A stretch of DNA of 12,582 bases from Fimbriimonadaceae bacterium (GTDB lineage: Bacteria > Armatimonadota > Fimbriimonadia > Fimbriimonadales > Fimbriimonadaceae), in contig CANFJD010000053.1 of the NCBI GenBank assembly GCA_947447315.1, positions 1-12,582 of the forward strand, in the 5' to 3' direction. Of the stretch, positions 6,595 through 12,582 are shown piece after piece. The notes below the pieces were generated by a model. That model had not been told where the DNA came from, searched no databases, and saw only the letters and a program-made list of their open reading frames with translations. The position numbers and the translations under genes were made by a program. Every line of letters starts with the position of its first letter. Positions within the stretch are counted from its first letter, which is position 1.

Positions 6595-9114
6595 ATGGGC
6601 CGCTTTCTCCCCGGAAGCGAGACGACGATCGCGATAGAGCTTGAACCCGTGAAAAAGTACGATCCTGTGCCGCAAGACGATCAAGAGGAGGCCCCTCGGC
6701 TGCCGAACGCGGAGGCTAGCCGGCCGTTGGCGGTGCCGCCTCGAACCAGATCAGGAGCAGGAGACAGATCTGGATGGATGGCCCAGGAACCGGTCGGATC
6801 TGGAGATGAGGGCGGAGCGTCCCTCGATTTCAACGATATATTTGCCGCGGACGTCGCCGCCGAATTCGAAGTGGAGCGTCTCCAGCAGAGCCGAGCGGCG
6901 AACCACGGGTCCGTTCAGGCGCTGGACCCGCATACGGTGAATCAGATCGCGGCGGGTGAGGTCGTCGAGCGGCCCGCTTCGGTGGTGAAAGAACTGATCG
7001 AGAATGCTCTCGATGCGGGAGCCACTCATATCACGGTCGAGTTGGAGGAAAGTGGTCGCCGCCTGATTCGGGTAACGGATGATGGCATCGGGATGTCGGA
7101 ATCGGATGCCATAGCAAGCCTGCAGCGTCATGCCACCTCGAAAATTCGTGCGGTAGAGGATCTGGCGCAGGTGGGGACCCTCGGTTTTCGAGGGGAGGCC
7201 ATCCCTAGCATTGCTTCGGTTTCCCATTTTGAGATCGCGACCGCGGCTACCGACGGTCGTCGCGTCGTGCTGACGGTGGACGGGGGAACGCTGGCTCCCA
7301 TCACATACGCGGCGGGGCCACGCGGTACGGTGGTTACCGTACGGGATCTCTTCTTTAACGTTCCCGCCCGACGAAAGTTTTTGCGGTCGGATACCACCGA
7401 ACTGGGGCAAATCTTGGATCATGCTTCGCGCTATGCGATTGCCTATCCCGATGTGGCGATTCGGGTCTTCCACCAGTCGGGATCCGGACGGGCGAATTCT
7501 GATCGCATGAAACTCGCCGGCGATGGCGATTCCCCCGGGCAACTGGCACTGGACGCGCCGGGTCGCGGCGACCGTCGGGAGGCGGTGGCATACGCTTGGA
7601 GCCGCGAATTGGCGCGTTCCTTGGTAGAGATTGACGCCGATTTAGCGGGGATGCGGCTGCAGGGATTCGTGTCGCCCCCCCACGTCACCAAGACCACCCG
7701 TGGGTATCAGTACTTGTACGTGAACGGGAGGCCGGTTCGGTCGCGGCAGTTAACGGCGGCGGTGGATCTTGCGTTCCGGGAAATCACGCCCGAGCGGCGG
7801 TTTCCGCTACTGGTGCTCATGATCGACATCGATCCAGCGCTGATTGACGTGAATGTTTCTCCCACCAAAAGTGAGGTTCGGTTTCAGCACGAAGGCGCGG
7901 TTTTCGACGCGATTCGCCACTCGATCAAACAGGCATTGGTGAAACACGGCATGATGCCCGACCTGCGGCGGGTGGCGGCCGTGAACGCGATCGTGCGCGA
8001 GAACGCCCGCGGTGGGCAAGGCTTTGATGAGGCGGGCGCCGCTTCAACGGTCGATGGGCTCTTTCTCGGTGGGACCGGGGCGAGGCTCGCGTCATCGGCT
8101 CTTCTGCCAGGCATGCTTGCGTCGGAACTGTTTGTGGCGGGAACGCCGGGGACTGGCGATCGGCCAACGAACAGGGAGGATTTCGGCGCGGTGGGAGGGT
8201 GGTCTCCCGGGGCAGTTGATGGCGATCTGACCACATCGGAAGAAGATGGTACGGCGGATGGGACCGCCGGGGAAGGAAAGGCAGCTGGCGTCGAGGGGCT
8301 CGGCTCATCGCTATCGGGCGGATTCGCCGGGGATGAACTTGAGAATCGGGGCGATTCCCCCGGTGGCGAGGAACCGGGAGTTGGCGCGACGATGCCGATG
8401 GTCGATCGCGCCGGGGCCGATGCACCGTTGCGGTCAGAGCCCCTTGCTCCCGATTTCCCGGCGGCGAGCTTTGCCGAATTTCTGCATTCACTCAGAATTA
8501 TTGGGCAGGCCATGCGGCTCGTTATTTTGGCGGAGTCGCCCGCGATTTCGGCTGATCTCGAACGGGGAATTTCGGCGGTGCCGGCGGCGCTGGTGATGAT
8601 TGATCAACACGCAGCGCACGAGCGCATTCTCTGGGAGAAGATCTGTTTGAACCGGGGCCAGGCTGCCATCGAGCAGCAGCACCTGTTAGTTCCGGCGGTG
8701 GTGGAACTCGATCGCCGGGCCGCGATTCTGCTTCGAGAGCGGCTCGATGAGATTCGGATGATCGGTTTTGAAGTGGAGCCTTTCGGCGGCGGGCCCGAGG
8801 GCGGGGCGAGTTTCCTCATTCGGGCCGTGCCCGCCGCATTACGCGGAAAAGACCCGGCGCGAATTTTTCGGGATCTAGCCGACGAACTTGTAGAATCGGT
8901 GGCGGCGCGGCGGATCGTGCCCACCCGAGAACTGGTCTGGATCACCACTGCCTGCCGGATGGCAATTAAGGCCGGGGACGCTTTGTCCATGCCCGAGATG
9001 GAAGAACTCATCCGCCAATTGGCCGCGTGCGAGAATCCGTACCTTTGCCCCCATGGTCGCCCCATTGTGGTGCGAATGGATCGAGAGGCGACCGGACGGC
9101 TCTTTAAGCGGTAA
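6595..9114 (+). CDS. mutL: DNA mismatch repair protein MutL (endonuclease type)
   Basis: MutL couples mismatch recognition by MutS to strand incision and removal. Numbered from the ATG at 6595 (839 residues), the GHKL ATPase domain begins near residue 107 with NQIAAGEVVERPASVVKELIENALDAG, followed by DDGIGM, TLGFRGEAIPSIASVS and YVNGRPVRS. An acidic, Gly-rich linker (about 473-621) leads to the C-terminal dimerisation domain. That domain has the endonuclease motif DQHAAHERILWE (670-681, fitting DQHAx2Ex4E), ACRMAIKAGD, CPHGRP and a terminal FKR. These metal-site motifs mark a nicking MutL, as expected where MutH/Dam-directed repair is absent. The start is uncertain. The frame is open from a GTG at 6406, with further candidates at ATG 6778 and GTG 6871. 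Normal MutLs begin about 10 residues before NQIAAGEV, so every available start leaves an extra N-terminal segment. Confidence 0.95.
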   Translation: MGRFLPGSETTIAIELEPVKKYDPVPQDDQEEAPRLPNAEASRPLAVPPRTRSGAGDRSGWMAQEPVGSGDEGGASLDFNDIFAADVAAEFEVERLQQSRAANHGSVQALDPHTVNQIAAGEVVERPASVVKELIENALDAGATHITVELEESGRRLIRVTDDGIGMSESDAIASLQRHATSKIRAVEDLAQVGTLGFRGEAIPSIASVSHFEIATAATDGRRVVLTVDGGTLAPITYAAGPRGTVVTVRDLFFNVPARRKFLRSDTTELGQILDHASRYAIAYPDVAIRVFHQSGSGRANSDRMKLAGDGDSPGQLALDAPGRGDRREAVAYAWSRELARSLVEIDADLAGMRLQGFVSPPHVTKTTRGYQYLYVNGRPVRSRQLTAAVDLAFREITPERRFPLLVLMIDIDPALIDVNVSPTKSEVRFQHEGAVFDAIRHSIKQALVKHGMMPDLRRVAAVNAIVRENARGGQGFDEAGAASTVDGLFLGGTGARLASSALLPGMLASELFVAGTPGTGDRPTNREDFGAVGGWSPGAVDGDLTTSEEDGTADGTAGEGKAAGVEGLGSSLSGGFAGDELENRGDSPGGEEPGVGATMPMVDRAGADAPLRSEPLAPDFPAASFAEFLHSLRIIGQAMRLVILAESPAISADLERGISAVPAALVMIDQHAAHERILWEKICLNRGQAAIEQQHLLVPAVVELDRRAAILLRERLDEIRMIGFEVEPFGGGPEGGASFLIRAVPAALRGKDPARIFRDLADELVESVAARRIVPTRELVWITTACRMAIKAGDALSMPEMEELIRQLAACENPYLCPHGRPIVVRMDREATGRLFKR

Positions 9115-9835
9115 TTGCCGACCTGAGCAACTGTTCCAGGGCCGACACCGAATCGACCAGGTGCGTGTGGGAATAGTTGGCTAACTGGGCCGCCGAGTGC
9201 GTCCCGTAGGTTACGCCAATTACCCAGCCGCATCCCGCGGCCGTGCCCTCGCCCAGGTCACTGGGGGTATCGCCAACCTTCGCCACGGCGCGGACGTCGT
9301 CCACGCCGGTGAGTTCCATGAGCCTCCAAATGAGGTCGGGGGCGGGGCGGCCGCGCTCGACTTCGTCGCTGGTAGCGGAAGCATCAAATTCACCGTTCCA
9401 CGCGAGGCGGTCGAAAATCGCATCGGTAGTCTCTCGATCGAACCCGGTGTCGAGTCCTACCTTTACGCCCGCCGCCCGCAGAGTCCGGAATAGCTCCGTT
9501 GCCCCGGCGATTTCCCGCACGTCCGGGTGGGTTTTATAGTGTGAAATAATCCGGCGGCGGAAGTCTTGGTGAATCAGTTCGACCGTGGCTTCGTCGACGC
9601 CCGGCAGTACCTCGCGGATGGCGACCGGCTTGGGGATACCCATGCGACCGTTAATGGCGTCGAACCCAATTTCGTAACCCGCGTGAGCCAGCGCATCCAA
9701 GAGTGCTTGCGTCACCACGCTGTCGTCATAAACCGTCGTTCCGGCGAGATCAAAAACGGCAAGGCGAAGCGGCACCAGGTCTGCGGTCACATTGATATTT
9801 TGACGCCTGGGGTGGCCCGGGATGGTTAAGATCAT
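9104..9835 (-). CDS. Phosphonatase-like HAD hydrolase (phosphonoacetaldehyde hydrolase-like, TIGR03351 type)
   Basis: This enzyme should cleave the C-P bond of phosphonoacetaldehyde or a close relative to an aldehyde and phosphate. Numbered from the ATG at 9835 (243 residues), HAD motif I is FDLAGTT with nucleophile Asp29. This is the DxAGT form typical of phosphonatases rather than DxDxT. The cap domain has MGIPKPVAIREVL; Lys69 sits 40 residues after Asp29, close to the Asp12/Lys53 spacing of Bacillus cereus PhnX, so it is the probable Schiff-base lysine. Motif II is LDTGFDRET. Motif III carries Arg in RGRPAPD where most HADs have Lys. Motif IV is VGDTPSDLGEG (187-197). A GGAAAG sequence precedes ATG 9835; GTG 9790 or 9775 would give a shorter N-terminus nearer the family norm. 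The open frame extends to 9964, but that would overlap the divergent oxidoreductase gene. The 3' end overlaps mutL by 11 bases. Confidence 0.9.
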   Translation of the reverse strand: MILTIPGHPRRQNINVTADLVPLRLAVFDLAGTTVYDDSVVTQALLDALAHAGYEIGFDAINGRMGIPKPVAIREVLPGVDEATVELIHQDFRRRIISHYKTHPDVREIAGATELFRTLRAAGVKVGLDTGFDRETTDAIFDRLAWNGEFDASATSDEVERGRPAPDLIWRLMELTGVDDVRAVAKVGDTPSDLGEGTAAGCGWVIGVTYGTHSAAQLANYSHTHLVDSVSALEQLLRSAITA

Positions 9836-9848
9836 CACTTTCCGAGTG

Positions 9849-9858
9849 GATTCGAATC
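9849..9858. promoter_or_regulatory. 10-bp palindrome in the divergent spacer, possible operator
   Basis: GATTCGAATC is a perfect 10-bp palindrome inside the 54-base gap between the head-to-head hydrolase and oxidoreductase starts. Its position would let one regulator control both genes. No convincing -10/-35 pair is visible on either strand in this gap, and a single short palindrome can occur by chance. Confidence 0.2.
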
Positions 9859-9889
9859 TTAACGTCCGGTACGCGGTTCCCGTGCCAAG

Positions 9890-11089
9890 ATGATCTCCGT
9901 GCAGAATTTTGGGGCGGAGAACCGCGTCGTGGTGGTGGGAGCCGGAATCGTGGGTTTGGCCCACGCCTACGCGTTTGCTCGACGCGGGTGGGCGGTTACG
10001 GTCGTCGAGCGGGATTTAGCGGCGATGTCGGCCACGGTGCGGAATTTTGGCATGGTGTGGCCGGTGGGACAGCCGCTGGATGATCGACGGGGGCTCGCTT
10101 TGGAGAGCCGGGAGATCTGGCTCAAGATCGCACGGGAAGCGGGGTTGTGGCACCGCGAATGCGGCTCCTTTCACCTGGCCTACCACGCCGACGAAACGGC
10201 CGTAATCCAGGAACTGTTAGCCAGCGAGACCGGTGCCCAAATCGGCGAGTGGCAGGATGCCGACACCGTGCGGTCACGATGCCCCGGCGTACGCGCGGGC
10301 ACCGGCGGCAGAGGCGGCAAGCTGGAAGGAGCATTGTGGTCGCCCTGGGAGCTCGCGGTAGACCCGCGCCGAGCGGCGGCAGACATCGCCGAGTATTTGC
10401 ATCGGGAATTCGGGGTGGAGTTCCGGTGGGGCACTTCGGTGAGTGATGTAATCGTGGAATCCGACCGATCGACCACGGTGGTGACGGCGACCGAACGCCT
10501 GACGGCTCGCTTCGCGGTGATTTGTCCGGGGAGTGCCACGGATCACGGATTTGGAAAATTGTTAGCCTCGCAAGGGATGCGTCGATGCCGACTGCAGATG
10601 CTGAGGGCAAAAACGGCAATACCGGTAGGCAAGCATCTGTGCGCGGGACTGACCCTACTACACTACGGAAGCTTCGCCGACCTGAACGGCCTTCCGGCCG
10701 TTCGGCAGCGGTATGCGACCGAGTGGCCGGGTTACGCCGAAGCGGGGATTCACCTGCTGGTTTCGCAACATGGCGACGGCACGTTGACGATCGGCGATTC
10801 CCATGAATATGAGGAGCCCTTCCGTCCCTACCTGCGGGAATCGATCTTTGCCATGATTCTCGATTACTTCAACACCTTTCTTCCGATCGACGGCATCGAA
10901 GTGGTCGAACGGTGGGATGGAGTCTACGGGAAACACCCGAATCTGCCCTACCTCAGCCTCGATCACGAGGGCACTCCCGGACCGTACGGTCCGGTGCGGA
11001 TCGTAGGATCGGCCGGGGGGGCCGGTATGACTCTGTCCTTCGGAATTGGCGAGCGTGAGGTCGCGAAGATGGTCGGGGAAGCCGAATAA
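9890..11089 (+). CDS. FAD-dependent oxidoreductase (DAO fold, TIGR03364 type, phosphonatase-associated)
   Basis: This 399-residue cytosolic flavoenzyme has the D-amino-acid-oxidase/glycine-oxidase fold. The N-terminal Rossmann motif is VVVVGAGIVGLAHAYAFARRG (GAGIVG at 17-22), with the ribose-binding acid Glu40 at the end of the second strand. The segment ATVRNFGMVWPVGQ (48-61) and C-terminal GSAGGAGMTLSFGIGE (373-388) match my recollection of the TIGR03364 family. That family is characteristically found beside phosphonatase-like HAD hydrolases, and here the hydrolase lies head-to-head 54 bases away. Flavoenzymes of this type have been shown to oxidise 2-aminoethylphosphonate or its N-methyl derivative to phosphonoacetaldehyde, so it probably supplies the hydrolase's substrate. 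The exact amine (AEP, N-methyl-AEP or 1-hydroxy-AEP) cannot be told from sequence by eye. The ATG at 9890 starts 12 residues before the FAD-binding strand; no strong Shine-Dalgarno is visible. Confidence 0.92.
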   Translation: MISVQNFGAENRVVVVGAGIVGLAHAYAFARRGWAVTVVERDLAAMSATVRNFGMVWPVGQPLDDRRGLALESREIWLKIAREAGLWHRECGSFHLAYHADETAVIQELLASETGAQIGEWQDADTVRSRCPGVRAGTGGRGGKLEGALWSPWELAVDPRRAAADIAEYLHREFGVEFRWGTSVSDVIVESDRSTTVVTATERLTARFAVICPGSATDHGFGKLLASQGMRRCRLQMLRAKTAIPVGKHLCAGLTLLHYGSFADLNGLPAVRQRYATEWPGYAEAGIHLLVSQHGDGTLTIGDSHEYEEPFRPYLRESIFAMILDYFNTFLPIDGIEVVERWDGVYGKHPNLPYLSLDHEGTPGPYGPVRIVGSAGGAGMTLSFGIGEREVAKMVGEAE

Positions 11090-11121
11090 TCATCGCGACG
11101 TCGAAAACTTGAGTGGTTGCG

Positions 11122-11127
11122 TAATAC
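11122..11127 (+). promoter_or_regulatory. Candidate short-leader -10 element of the glutathione peroxidase gene
   Basis: TAATAC occupies -13 to -8 relative to the ATG at 11135 and is followed by TAGGGGA. Transcription from it would start at or next to the ATG. The AGGGGA run could be read as a Shine-Dalgarno sequence, but it abuts the ATG and is too close to work normally. No -35 box is evident. Confidence 0.35.
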
Positions 11128-11134
11128 TAGGGGA

Positions 11135-11719
11135 ATGACCGCTTTATTCATGGCCACTGCAATTCTTGCGGCGCCGACGAAAACTACGCCGACGATCATC
11201 ACTATGGAACCGAATCTCGAACCCACTCTCGCTGTTAAATCGATTTACGACTTTAAGCTGAAGGATATCGACGGGAAAGACGTCAAGCTGGAAAAGTATA
11301 AGGGCAAGGTGCTGGTGGTGGTGAACGTTGCCAGCAAGTGTGGCCTCACGCCGCAGTACGCGGGCCTGGAGAAGCTCTACAACGAATACAAGGGCAAGGG
11401 CGTCGTGGTGCTCGGATTCCCAGCCAATAATTTCGGCGGCCAAGAGCCCGGCACTGAGGCGGAAATCAAGACTTTCTGCACCGCCACCTACAACGTGACC
11501 TTCCCGATGTTCAGTAAAATCTCGGTGAAGGGGGATGACACCAACCCGCTTTATCAGTGGCTCCTGGCATCTTCGGACCGTCCGAAGGAAGATATTGAAT
11601 GGAACTTCGCGAAGTTCGTGATCGGGAAGGACGGAAAGGTCTTTAAGCGACTCTCGCCGCGAGACGTTCCGGATAGCCCCGCCGTTCGCGAAGCCATCGA
11701 CGCGGCGCTCAAGGCATAA
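11135..11719 (+). CDS. Glutathione peroxidase family protein (Cys type, probably thioredoxin-dependent, probably exported)
   Basis: This peroxidase of 194 residues reduces hydrogen peroxide and organic hydroperoxides. The peroxidatic residue is Cys69 in NVASKCGLT (64-72), in place of selenocysteine. The rest of the catalytic tetrad is present: Gln103 in FGGQEPG, and Trp156 and Asn157 in WNFAKFVIG. Cys115 in FCTATYNVTFP aligns with the resolving cysteine of 2-Cys, thioredoxin-dependent members, so thioredoxin rather than glutathione is the likely reductant. A hydrophobic N-terminus (TALFMATAILAAP, residues 2-14) suggests export. An upstream in-frame TTG at 11117 would add RNTRG and give a more normal basic signal-peptide start. 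ATG 11204 would remove the leader altogether. The gene follows the oxidoreductase by 45 bases with its own -10-like box. I infer no functional link to its neighbours. Confidence 0.93.
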   Translation: MTALFMATAILAAPTKTTPTIITMEPNLEPTLAVKSIYDFKLKDIDGKDVKLEKYKGKVLVVVNVASKCGLTPQYAGLEKLYNEYKGKGVVVLGFPANNFGGQEPGTEAEIKTFCTATYNVTFPMFSKISVKGDDTNPLYQWLLASSDRPKEDIEWNFAKFVIGKDGKVFKRLSPRDVPDSPAVREAIDAALKA

Positions 11720-11736
11720 CGTCCGTCGCAACACGG

Positions 11737-11742
11737 CATAAT
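11737..11742 (+). promoter_or_regulatory. Candidate short-leader -10 element of the GT-C-like membrane protein gene
   Basis: CATAAT occupies -13 to -8 before the ATG at 11750 and is followed by TAGCCTC. This matches the spacing and the TAG at -7 to -5 seen before the peptidase and peroxidase genes. The whole gap after the peroxidase stop is only 30 bases; no terminator hairpin or -35 box is visible in it. Confidence 0.35.
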
Positions 11743-11749
11743 TAGCCTC

Positions 11750-12582
11750 ATGAAGAAATGGGCGGCGACGATCGCGGTGATCGTCGCCGCTCTTTTTGTG
11801 CTCCCATTTCGAGCTTCGACCGCAGCGTTACTGGTAGATTCGGATACATCGGTACTACTGCGCACCATCCGCGATAAGCATGATCCGGGGCTATGGTTTC
11901 GCGGGGACTGGCCACTCTTTAATCACTTTTATCGACCGATTTCAACGCTTGTCTTTGAACTCGATAATCGATTGTACGGCGATTGGGCCCCGGGGTACGG
12001 ATGGACCAACGCCATCTTGGTGGCGCTCGCGATTGCGCTTCTCGGATGGTTTGCGTTCGAACTCACGGGCCAAAAATGGGTGGCGGCGGCCAGCAGCTGG
12101 ACCTTCGCGTTGTGGGTCACGCAACGGATGGGATTTGTGCCCGCGATCATTGGCACGGCGGGATTTCTGGTGCTCTTCGCGGGGGCAATACGCCACTTTC
12201 GTCGCCCGCTGCTGTACGTTCCGGCGACCTTGGCCCTATGGTTTCTCGCCGATGAACTAGTCGGGATGCAGCCCCTTTGGTTTCGGACGGTGGGCTGGAT
12301 CCCCGGGAGGACAGCCACGACCATGACCGTGTTCTGCCTGATCGCCATGGCGAGCTACGCCCGGTGGGAGCGGCGATCTCCGCTCGCTCATCCCACCGAT
12401 CCGATTACCCCGCTCACCCCTCCGGCAACGCGATCAACCCGATTAACGGTGGCCAAACCCGCTGGTTATGGCTGGTTGGCGCTCGCCAGTCTCGCGGTTG
12501 TGCTGGCTTTAGGTAGCTACGAGCAGGCGGTCATGCTGCCCGCGTGTCTGTTAACGATGGGCCTCGGTTTTCGATTCCAGAA
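11750..12582 (+). CDS. Polytopic membrane protein, GT-C glycosyltransferase-like (partial)
   Basis: 277 residues are visible before the right edge cuts the gene. There is an N-terminal membrane segment (about 5-22), then an extracytoplasmic loop with acidic residues Asp30 and Asp32. The loop ends in YRPISTLVFELDNRLYG (61-77), followed by GYGWTNAIL entering TM2. This resembles the YRPL...LD..L.G...YH..N signature of TMTC/PMT/ArnT-like GT-C membrane transferases. Near the end, SYEQAVMLP (256-264) resembles their SKE.AV.LP segment. Further membrane spans are likely at about 84-104, 108-124, 130-147, 152-168, 186-203 and 240-256, with a Pro/Thr-rich loop at 209-236. Such proteins usually transfer sugars from polyprenyl-phosphate donors; donor and acceptor here are unknown. 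The ATG at 11750 follows the peroxidase stop by 30 bases. The family call rests on remembered motifs only. Confidence 0.75.
   Translation, partial: MKKWAATIAVIVAALFVLPFRASTAALLVDSDTSVLLRTIRDKHDPGLWFRGDWPLFNHFYRPISTLVFELDNRLYGDWAPGYGWTNAILVALAIALLGWFAFELTGQKWVAAASSWTFALWVTQRMGFVPAIIGTAGFLVLFAGAIRHFRRPLLYVPATLALWFLADELVGMQPLWFRTVGWIPGRTATTMTVFCLIAMASYARWERRSPLAHPTDPITPLTPPATRSTRLTVAKPAGYGWLALASLAVVLALGSYEQAVMLPACLLTMGLGFRFQ

Noticed and set aside
7884..8513. 209-codon minus-strand Ser/Pro-rich open frame opposite the MutL linker
   Set aside because: It mirrors the Gly/Asp-rich linker codons of mutL; the low-complexity translation is what an antisense shadow would give.
9836..9964. Extension of the hydrolase open frame upstream to 9964
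   Set aside because: It would run into the divergent oxidoreductase gene and adds residues unlike any HAD N-terminus; a start at 9835 or 9790 is more sensible.
11144..11734. 196-codon minus-strand open frame over the glutathione peroxidase gene
   Set aside because: The plus-strand protein has all four catalytic residues of the peroxidase family; the antisense frame is a shadow.

Overview
The window is GC-rich, densely packed bacterial chromosome. It holds seven recognisable protein-coding genes plus an eighth cut by the right edge; the first gene is cut by the left edge. I see no rRNA, tRNA, CRISPR array, insertion sequence or prophage gene. The host phylum cannot be fixed from the sequence alone. 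The gene mix (exported S41 peptidase, cytosolic-type GH38 alpha-mannosidase, endonuclease-type MutL, exported glutathione peroxidase), together with short-leader -10-like signatures in front of three genes, would suit Armatimonadota or Planctomycetota, but this is a weak inference.

Layout. Bases 1-6202 are read leftwards: alpha-mannosidase (6202-3080), then a CHASE-domain sensor histidine kinase whose start overlaps the mannosidase stop by 4 bases (3083-1206), then an exported S41 peptidase (1138 to beyond base 1). A divergent intergenic region of 200 to 390 bases, depending on the mutL start, holds an AT-rich island with a symmetric -10-like box. MutL runs rightwards from there to 9114. Its tail overlaps the tail of a leftward phosphonatase-like HAD hydrolase (9835-9104) by 11 bases. 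The hydrolase is head-to-head with a rightward FAD-dependent oxidoreductase (9890-11089). A thiol (Cys) glutathione peroxidase (11135-11719) and a GT-C-like polytopic membrane protein (11750 onward, truncated) follow, both rightward.

How the genes work together. Two functional units stand out. First, the mannosidase and histidine kinase are probably co-translated, linking glycan breakdown to a membrane sensor; no response regulator is present. Second, the HAD hydrolase and FAD oxidoreductase form the known pairing of a phosphonoacetaldehyde-hydrolase-like enzyme with an amino-acid-oxidase-like enzyme. This is a likely two-enzyme, transaminase-independent route from aminoethylphosphonate-type compounds to phosphate. 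MutL, the S41 peptidase, the peroxidase and the membrane protein look like independent genes.

I found no clearly new multi-gene system. The most interesting points are the phosphonate pair, the mannosidase-kinase coupling, the common -10-like element at a fixed distance before three start codons, and the tricorn-like rather than Ser/Lys-like active site of the S41 peptidase.
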